From Prochlorothrix hollandica PCC 9006 = CALU 1027 (GTDB lineage Bacteria; Cyanobacteriota; Cyanobacteriia; Prochlorotrichales; Prochlorotrichaceae), in the NCBI RefSeq assembly GCF_000332315.1, contig NZ_KB235933.1, positions 655,236-719,235 of the forward strand: a DNA stretch of 64,000 nt, given 5' to 3'. The notes beneath the pieces were generated by a model that saw only the letters and a list, made by a program, of their open reading frames with translations, had not been told where the DNA came from and ran no database searches. Within the stretch, counting starts at the first letter, position 1. Every line of letters begins with the position of its first letter. This document shows positions 58,180 to 64,000 of this stretch, piece by piece. The position numbers and the translations under genes were made by a program.

Positions 58180-58376
58180 AGGCTGATTTCACGACGGGAT
58201 GGGTGTTGATACTCAAGATGGAGACCTGGTTGACTGAAAGACCTCCTGAAAACCCTTGAAGTCTCGTTATCAGTTTGCGTCACTTCAGGGACTTGTATCC
58301 GTCAGTTAGTGAGGGACAAGGGGCTTAAGCCCCTTGCCTAGCTAACCGTAGTGTTGGCATCGAATTATGCACCGAT
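58180..58376. terminator. Spacer with perfect 20-bp palindrome
   Basis: CAAGGGGCTTAAGCCCCTTG (58317-58336) is a perfect palindrome, about 40 bp downstream of the exosortase stop on the minus strand. It may terminate or attenuate transcription into the associated gene. There is no T-run. Confidence 0.5.
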
Positions 58377-59480
58377 TTAGCCTGATCCTTTTTGTACCTC
58401 CTCGTTTTGTAAATCTCCCCCATTTTGTAAATCTGTTTCAGGGTGGCCCATGCCATCGTTCCACCGTTCTCTAGCTGCAAAGGGATCGAGATCCCCAAGC
58501 TGCGGTGGATCTGGGGGAGAGCTACCGGAATCAGGCGTTGCCATGCCCTGGAACCCCAGCACCAGCTTGAACCACAGCAACAGGGCCAACACCATCAGCG
58601 CCCAATACAGATCCCCGCCCCAGCTTTCATGGAGCCAGTGAAATGCCCCATCGGACCCAGTGCCATGGAACAGGGTCAGCAGGGTATTGCGTATAATGTT
58701 AGCCACCACACTAATGCCCATGGATCCGGCCAGTAGGGTCAGGACCTTGGGTCGATCGCCCCCCACTCCGGCCAACTGAATCCCCACCAAACAAAAGTAA
58801 AAATTAGTCAATAAGGCTTTGAGTCCCGCACAATGGGGGGCTACCTCCACAACCCGACCCCCCACAAACAAATACATATCCCTGAGTTCCACATCCACAT
58901 TGAGTAAGCTCAAAACAAAAGCCGCCACCCCTGCAATGAAAACCTGGAGGGGTTGGGTATAGGGAGCCAGCAAATAGGGCAGATCCGTGGGGGTGGCCAG
59001 GGCCACCAGGACCAGGGGGAAGCCCATCAGGGTTAAGCCCGATCGCCCCTTGCACCACAGACATAGCCCCATCAGCATCAGGGGCAGGGACAGGTTAATC
59101 AGGTCACTGCGGGGGCTGAGGTAGGCCGCAGCGGCCAACCCCAACAGGGCGGATCCCAGGGGATGGGCGCGATCGGGTAACTGCTGCCACTGCGATCGCT
59201 GTTCCCAGGCGAAAAAAGCGGCTAGGGGTAGGCCCAGTACCCCATGGCTAAAATATTCATGCTCCAAATTAATGCTTTTGAAGATCCAGCCTTGGTACCA
59301 GTGCACCAGGAGCGGCAGATAGAGAATGGCCAGCAATAGGGCCAGCAGGGGTCCAAAGGTGGGGCGTTTTAACTGGAAACGGGGTAGGGTCAGGGAAAAC
59401 ATGGCCAGGGATCCCAGGGGGTACTTGGGGGCCGATCGTAGCACGGACTTAGGGAGATCCGGGGATCTACGGGGATCCAA
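58377..59480 (-). CDS. Cyanoexosortase (exosortase family membrane protease/transpeptidase)
   Basis: 367 aa polytopic protein with about eight membrane helices. The exosortase triad can be placed: Cys in APHCAGLKALLTNFYF, Arg in VVANIIRNTLLTLFHGTG and His in FHWLHESWGGDLYW. Exosortases cleave and sort proteins with PEP-CTERM-like tails to the surface, usually along with exopolysaccharide. The pair with the 238-aa associated protein marks it as a cyanobacterial exosortase; subtype A or B cannot be fixed here, B being the better guess. No PEP-CTERM target gene is visible in the window. Frame opens at 59480; a later ATG at about 59402 (MFSLTLPRFQLKRPTF) would remove a hydrophilic leader and is equally likely. 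Confidence 0.85.
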   Translation of the reverse strand: MDPRRSPDLPKSVLRSAPKYPLGSLAMFSLTLPRFQLKRPTFGPLLALLLAILYLPLLVHWYQGWIFKSINLEHEYFSHGVLGLPLAAFFAWEQRSQWQQLPDRAHPLGSALLGLAAAAYLSPRSDLINLSLPLMLMGLCLWCKGRSGLTLMGFPLVLVALATPTDLPYLLAPYTQPLQVFIAGVAAFVLSLLNVDVELRDMYLFVGGRVVEVAPHCAGLKALLTNFYFCLVGIQLAGVGGDRPKVLTLLAGSMGISVVANIIRNTLLTLFHGTGSDGAFHWLHESWGGDLYWALMVLALLLWFKLVLGFQGMATPDSGSSPPDPPQLGDLDPFAARERWNDGMGHPETDLQNGGDLQNEEVQKGSG

Positions 59481-59586
59481 GGTCTTCCCTGCGCCGGGGG
59501 GTCAATTTCCGAACTTTGTCTAAAATTAGGGGGGTCTGGCCCATGGCCTTCCTATGATGGAAAACAGTTGCCCCAGAGGATACCCC

Positions 59587-60639
59587 ATGACCGGGACTTA
59601 TACTCCCACGGACCACGAACGTGCCCTCGATCGCGACTGTACCACCCTCAGCCGCCATGTCCTAGAACAACTCAACAGCTTTGGAGGCGATGCCCAGGAT
59701 CTGAGCGCCCTGATGAACCGCATCGCCCTGGCGGGGAAACTGATTTCTCGCCGTCTCTGTCGGGCGGGGCTGATGGCCGACACCCTCGGCTTTACGGGGG
59801 AGACCAATGTTCAGGGAGAGTCCGTCAAACGCATGGACTTGTATGCCAACCAGGTTTTTATCTCCGCTTTTAAGCAAAGTGGTTTGGTCTGTCGCCTTGC
59901 TTCTGAGGAAATGGAGCATCCCTATTACATTCCCGAAAATTGTCCCATCGGTCGCTATACCCTCCTCTACGATCCCATTGATGGCTCCTCCAATGTGGAT
60001 ATTAACCTCAATGTGGGTTCTATTTTTTCCATCCGCCAACAGGAAGGAATCGATGAAACCGGCGAAGCCTTAGACTTACTGCAACCCGGTCGTAAACAGT
60101 TGGCGGCGGGCTATATTCTCTATGGACCCAGTACCCTCTTAGTCTATTCCATTGGCAAAGGGGTTCATGCCTTTATCCTAGACCCTAGCCTAGGGGAGTT
60201 TGTTCTCTTTGCGGAAGACATCACCATCCCCACCCATGGCCCTGTTTACAGTGTCAATGAAGGGAACTTTTGGCAATGGGAAGAATCCTACCGGGACTAT
60301 ATCCGCTATGTCCATCGCCATGAGGGTTATACCGGGCGTTACAGTGGCGCATTGGTGGGGGATATTCACCGTATTTTGTTCCAAGGGGGGGTGTTTTTAT
60401 ACCCCGGCACCACTAAAGATCCCCTGGGTAAATTACGGCTACTGTATGAGTCTGCGCCCCTGGCTTTTTTGATGGAGCAGGCGGGGGGACGGGCGAGTAC
60501 CGGAACCCAAGACATTATGGACGTGGTGCCCGAGAAGCTCCATGCCCGTACTCCTTTGGTGATTGGCAGTAAGGATAATGTGGCCCTGGTGGAATCCTTT
60601 ATTGGCGAGCGGGCACGGCAGGATCGGGGGGAAGATTAA
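59587..60639 (+). CDS. fbp: Fructose-1,6-bisphosphatase class I
   Basis: 350 aa from the ATG at 59587, which has AGAGGA 6-11 nt upstream; the frame extends to 59554. It hydrolyses fructose-1,6-bisphosphate in gluconeogenesis and the Calvin cycle. Metal-binding signature [20 protein letters not shown] (about 125-145), substrate-binding parts [17 protein letters not shown] and [17 protein letters not shown], and an N-terminal AMP-site-like region with LSRHVLEQL. Length matches cyanobacterial class I enzymes. It is followed by tal and zwf in the same direction, an arrangement typical for cyanobacteria that groups carbon-flow enzymes. Confidence 0.96.
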   Translation: MTGTYTPTDHERALDRDCTTLSRHVLEQLNSFGGDAQDLSALMNRIALAGKLISRRLCRAGLMADTLGFTGETNVQGESVKRMDLYANQVFISAFKQSGLVCRLASEEMEHPYYIPENCPIGRYTLLYDPIDGSSNVDINLNVGSIFSIRQQEGIDETGEALDLLQPGRKQLAAGYILYGPSTLLVYSIGKGVHAFILDPSLGEFVLFAEDITIPTHGPVYSVNEGNFWQWEESYRDYIRYVHRHEGYTGRYSGALVGDIHRILFQGGVFLYPGTTKDPLGKLRLLYESAPLAFLMEQAGGRASTGTQDIMDVVPEKLHARTPLVIGSKDNVALVESFIGERARQDRGED

Positions 60640-61492
60640 CCCCTGGGGGGCACGGTCTGGCCGTCGATCGGGGTCGGGACAGATTAACCGAGATCCCCGA
60701 TCTCTGCACGATCGATCCCAGGACGATCGATCCCAGGACGATCGATCCCCGTCTGGCCCATGACGCAGCGATCGCAATAACTTCAGAGTTTTATCCTCCA
60801 GAGCTTCATCCTCCAGAGTCCCTTGATTAACGGGGAAAGGCAGCGCAGCCCCTCGCGATAACTCTGATTCTCACCGGGGCACTGGGATGTAATTATTCAG
60901 GGGTCCACAGGAGAATGAGGGTTTCAGGCTCTAGACAACAGACCTTAGGCGATATGAGAGGGTCCATCGCACTGGGGTGGGTTCACCGATGTGGGTAGGG
61001 GCAATCCCCCCGTGGTTGCCCCGGTTGGGGGTCCCCCAGAGGGTCGGCACAGGTCGGCACAGGGGCGAGAACCCTAGCCGAGGTCGATGGTTCCCTGGTG
61101 AAATGCACCCCGTTGATCCGGCTCTGACCGGCGATCGTGGGGCTGAAACCCGACTCACTTTCCCCCTGAATAGTTACCTCCGGGCGCACACCACACGACC
61201 CATTTAGTCGCTGTAGGTTGGGTTGAGGTACGAAACCCAACAGCCACAATGGTTGTGTTGGGTTTCGCAAGGCTCTACCCAACCTACGGAAACATAAGCC
61301 TTTCAGAAGTTGTGTCAGTCAAGGAGGAGGGCTAGTCTTAAATCCTTAATTTCCGCAATAGATTTCTGCAATAGATTTCTGCAATAGATCATCCCAATCC
61401 CTGGACATTTAATCCTAATTTTTTAAGCTTGAACTGTCATCTTGAACCCTGAACCCTGAACACCTGAACCCTAAACCCTGAGGAATGAATCC
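60640..61492. repeat. Gene-free region with mixed repeats between fbp and tal
   Basis: About 850 bp with no supported gene. It contains ACGATCGATCCCAGG tandem copies (about 60706-60745), a repeat shared with 11585-11700 (GTAGGGGCAATCCCCCCGTG, about 60996), a 3' remnant of the 103-bp MITE (61176-61215), a GTAGGTTGGG...CGAAACCCAAC element (61209-61290), three TTTCTGCAATAGA units (about 61350-61388), and GAACCCTGAACC repeats (about 61443-61478). A GAGGA ribosome-binding site for tal lies at its end. Confidence 0.75.
61176..61215 (-). mobile_element. Remnant (about 40 bp) of the 103-bp MITE
   Basis: CCTCCGGGCGCACACCACAC followed by GACCCATTTAGTCGCTGTA matches the inner palindrome arm and one end of the MITE. 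The other half is missing, so this is a decayed copy. Confidence 0.7.
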
Positions 61493-62638
61493 ATGACCAC
61501 CCCTGCTGACAGTCCCATTTTCCACATTAGAGACCATGGCCAAAGTATTTGGATGGATAACCTCAGCCGAGACTTGCTAGAGTCCGGTGAATTGCAAACC
61601 TGGATCACAGATCGGGATGTGCGGGGAATTACCTCCAACCCAGCCATTTTTGAGAAGGCGATCGCGGGCAACGCCATCTATGACCCCGACATTGCCGCAG
61701 GCATTGGGGAAGGCCAATCCATCACTGCCATTTATGAAACCCTGGTGTTTGCCGACATTCAAAAAGCCTGTGATATTTTGCGTCCCGTCTATGAAGCCAG
61801 CCAGGGCTTAGATGGCTACGTCAGCATCGAAGTTTCTCCCCACTTGGCCCACGACACAGAGACCACCCTGGCCGAAGCCCGTCGTTATGCCCAAACCCTC
61901 GATCGCCCCAACCTGATGATCAAAATTCCCGGCACCCCTGCCGGCCTGCCAGCGGTCACCCAGGCCATCAGCGACGGCATTAGTGTCAATGTCACCCTAC
62001 TGTTTGCGGTGGACAGCTATGTCAAAACCGCCTGGGCTTATATTGAAGGGCTAGAGCAGCGGGCCAGCCGGGGGGAAGCGGTGGATGGGATTGCCTCCGT
62101 GGCCAGCTTCTTCCTCAGCCGCATCGACAGCGCCGTCGATCAGCGCCTAGATGCCCTGATCCAGGCCACCGCTGACCCCGATCGCAAGGCCCAACTGGCC
62201 GCTGCCCAGGGCAAGGTGGCGATCGCCAACGCCAAAATCGCTTACCAGGAATACAAAAAGATTGTGGCCAGCGATCGCTGGCAAGCCCTGGCCGCCAAAG
62301 GTGCCCGAATGCAGCGGTTGCTGTGGGCCAGCACTGGCACCAAAAACCCCGCCTACAGTGATGTTCTCTATGTGGATCAACTGGTGGGTCCCGACACGGT
62401 TAATACCTTGCCCCCGGCGACGATCGAAGCCTGCGCCGATCACTGCGACGTGGCCAGCCGAATTGAAACCGATGGGGAAGCAGCCCACGCCCTCCTGGCC
62501 AACCTCCAGGACTGGGGCATTGATCTCGATCACGTCATGGCGGAACTCCTAGAGGATGGCATCACCAAGTTTGTCCAGCCCTTTGACTCCCTCATGGCTT
62601 CCCTCGCGGCCAAGGTGCAGCAGTTGACCCCTACCTAG
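61493..62638 (+). CDS. tal: Transaldolase
   Basis: 381 aa, TalB/TAL subfamily of the long cyanobacterial/mycobacterial type. It moves a dihydroxyacetone unit between sugar phosphates in the pentose phosphate pathway. Marks are QSIWMDNLSRDLLESGELQT, DVRGITSNPAIFEKAI, and the Schiff-base Lys in NLMIKIPGTPAGLPAVTQAI (about residue 143), then GISVNVTLLFAVDSYVK. The ATG at 61493 has GAGGA 9-13 nt upstream. It is followed after a 460-bp repeat-rich gap by zwf. No sign of damage. Confidence 0.96.
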   Translation: MTTPADSPIFHIRDHGQSIWMDNLSRDLLESGELQTWITDRDVRGITSNPAIFEKAIAGNAIYDPDIAAGIGEGQSITAIYETLVFADIQKACDILRPVYEASQGLDGYVSIEVSPHLAHDTETTLAEARRYAQTLDRPNLMIKIPGTPAGLPAVTQAISDGISVNVTLLFAVDSYVKTAWAYIEGLEQRASRGEAVDGIASVASFFLSRIDSAVDQRLDALIQATADPDRKAQLAAAQGKVAIANAKIAYQEYKKIVASDRWQALAAKGARMQRLLWASTGTKNPAYSDVLYVDQLVGPDTVNTLPPATIEACADHCDVASRIETDGEAAHALLANLQDWGIDLDHVMAELLEDGITKFVQPFDSLMASLAAKVQQLTPT

Positions 62639-63096
62639 GGCGGGTGTTTTGGGTCGGTTGGGGGACGCGATCGCCCATGGCCGATCGGGTGCCAGACTCC
62701 CCCCATAGCTAGGGCTACCCCTGACCTAAGCCCCAGGATCTGCCCCGTACCCCCTAGCACCTAACCCCTAGCACCTAACCCCTAGCACCTAACCCCTAAG
62801 CTCCAGTCCCTAAACCCAAGGGAAACCCAAGGGAAACCCAAGGCAAACCCAAGGCAAACCCAAGGTAAACCCAAGGCAAACCCAAGGCAAACCCAAGGTA
62901 AACCCAAGGTAAACCCAAGGTGTAAATCCCAGCGACCCGTGGTCCCTGCCCAGCCTACGGGGACTCAGCAGCAGCCTAAACGGCATCCAGACCAGCTACC
63001 CCTGGCCTAGGTCAATCCGACGGCTCCTAGCCTCTCCGCCCTCGCTTCCCCTTCTCCTTAGCCCCGTTTTCCTTCATCCATCTGTACGTTCCCCCT
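62639..63096. repeat. Repeat-rich leader of zwf (14-bp x3 and 11-bp x10 arrays)
   Basis: Two tandem arrays are found in this gene-free 458-bp stretch. CCTAGCACCTAACC occurs three times (62753-62794). AAACCCAAGG(G/C/T) occurs ten times without a break (62812-62921), with the last base of each unit varying. The final 175 bp before the zwf ATG have no clear promoter or strong ribosome-binding site. Confidence 0.93.
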
Positions 63097-64000
63097 ATGA
63101 CCACCCTCCTCCAAAACCCCCTGCGGGTCGGCCTGCGCCAAGAACGAATTCCCGAACCCCAAATTCTCGTTATCTTTGGGGCATCCGGTGACCTCACCCA
63201 ACGCAAACTGGTGCCTGCCCTCTATCAAATGCACCTAGAGCGCCGCCTTCCCCCTGAACTGACGATCGTCGGCGTGGCGCGGCGGGACTGGAGCCATGAC
63301 TTTTTCCGGGAACACCTGCGCCAAGGCATCGAAGAATTTGGGGAAGGTCTCCAGTCTGAGGAAGTCTGGGAAACTTATGCCCAGGGCATTTACTACTGTG
63401 CCGGGGACATGGATAACCCCGCCAGTTACCAACGCCTCAAAGCCTTTTTAGGGGAACTGGACGAGCAACGGGGGACGCGGGGTAACCGCACCTTTTATCT
63501 GTCGGTGGCTCCCCGCTTTTTTGGGGAAGCGGCCAAGCAGTTGGGCGCTGCCGAAATGCTCAAGGATGCCCGTAAAACCCGCCTAGTCATCGAAAAACCC
63601 TTTGGCCGCGACTTGGGATCGGCCCAAGTCCTCAACCGCATCGTCCGCAGTGTCTGCCAAGAAAACCAGATTTACCGCATTGATCACTACCTGGGCAAAG
63701 AAACCGTCCAAAACCTGCTGGTGTTCCGCTTTGCCAATGCCATCTTTGAACCCCTCTGGAATCGCCAGTTTGTGGATCATGTGCAAATCACCGTGGCGGA
63801 ATCCGTGGGTCTGGAGGGTCGCGCTGGCTACTACGAAACCTCCGGTGCCCTGCGGGACATGGTGCAAAACCACCTGATGCAACTGTTTTGCCTCACCGCC
63901 ATGGAAGCCCCCAACTCCCTGGATGCCGACGCTATCCGCAGCGAAAAGGTGAAGGTGATTGAGGCCACCCAACTGGCCCACCTGGACAACCTCGATCTCT
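63097..64000 (+). CDS. zwf: Glucose-6-phosphate 1-dehydrogenase (partial, cut by window end)
   Basis: The first 301 codons of a G6PD of about 510 aa; the 3' end lies beyond the window. It catalyses the entry step of the oxidative pentose phosphate pathway, giving NADPH at night in cyanobacteria. NADP-binding [20 protein letters not shown] (from about residue 27), [14 protein letters not shown], and the catalytic motif [20 protein letters not shown] (about 194) are intact. Start ATG at 63097 gives [13 protein letters not shown], the normal cyanobacterial N-terminus. With fbp and tal upstream this is the fbp-tal-zwf cluster; opcA is expected next but is outside the window. Confidence 0.96.
   Translation, partial: MTTLLQNPLRVGLRQERIPEPQILVIFGASGDLTQRKLVPALYQMHLERRLPPELTIVGVARRDWSHDFFREHLRQGIEEFGEGLQSEEVWETYAQGIYYCAGDMDNPASYQRLKAFLGELDEQRGTRGNRTFYLSVAPRFFGEAAKQLGAAEMLKDARKTRLVIEKPFGRDLGSAQVLNRIVRSVCQENQIYRIDHYLGKETVQNLLVFRFANAIFEPLWNRQFVDHVQITVAESVGLEGRAGYYETSGALRDMVQNHLMQLFCLTAMEAPNSLDADAIRSEKVKVIEATQLAHLDNLDL

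Noticed and set aside
62753-62921. CRISPR-like or telomere-like repeat
   Set aside because: The units are 11 and 14 bp, joined head to tail without spacers.

Overview
The window is chromosomal DNA of a cyanobacterium. This follows from the very frequent GCGATCGC (HIP1) octamers, SLH-domain/OprB-type porins, a Psb32/TPM-domain protein, a cyanoexosortase pair, a DUF4912 protein, a carotenoid-desaturase remnant, and a fructose-bisphosphatase / transaldolase / glucose-6-phosphate dehydrogenase cluster. The genus cannot be fixed from the sequence alone. No rRNA, tRNA or CRISPR array was seen.

Layout. (1) 0.4-4.8 kb: two SLH/OprB porins around a 5'-truncated carotenoid desaturase. (2) 5.0-20.5 kb: an extracellular phosphorus-scavenging island. 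It holds a giant ExeM-like nuclease + PhoD phosphodiesterase gene split by a 103-bp palindromic MITE, a giant PhoX/phytase-like gene split by an IS5-family element, and fragments of further paralogues. The two giant proteins share a nearly identical C-terminal third ending in DUF4114. (3) 20.6-26.1 kb: a Uma2 protein, a GT-C glycosyltransferase, and an IsrB (HNH-less IscB relative) element with its probable omega RNA, broken by an ISKra4-type IS whose own transposase carries a nonsense codon. Both insertions can be undone in silico to give uninterrupted frames. (4) 26.1-38.8 kb: housekeeping and envelope genes (secreted Pro-rich protein, Psb32, DUF4912, PLD-like lipoprotein, lytic transglycosylase, MoaB, SbcC). 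(5) 38.9-54.2 kb: a type III-D CRISPR-Cas interference and signalling operon on the minus strand with a divergent WYL-type TIGR03985 gene. (6) 54.4-64.0 kb: aldehyde dehydrogenase, K+ channel, cyanoexosortase pair, then fbp, tal and zwf (cut by the window end).

The CRISPR locus is the most interesting system. Read in transcription order it encodes a Csx3-AAA fusion (ring nuclease fused to a P-loop domain), a Can2/Card1-like CARF protein with a degenerate nuclease motif, a GGDD-bearing HD-less Cas10, a Cas7-like RAMP, Csx10, a small helical Cas11-like subunit, a CARF-HEPN protein (TIGR02710), Csm3, another Cas7-like RAMP, a Csx19-like protein, a fourth Cas7-like RAMP and an unrecognised 237-aa protein. 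The expected logic is target RNA binding, cyclic oligoadenylate made by Cas10, activation of two CARF effectors, and signal removal by Csx3. Adaptation genes, Cas6 and an array are absent from the window, so crRNAs must come from elsewhere.

The window is also rich in small repeats: a 103-bp TA-flanked MITE family (three full copies plus derivatives, two of them in or beside the CRISPR operon), GTAGGTTGGG/CGAAACCCAAC dispersed elements, 11- to 15-bp tandem arrays, and several in-frame microduplications inside cas genes.
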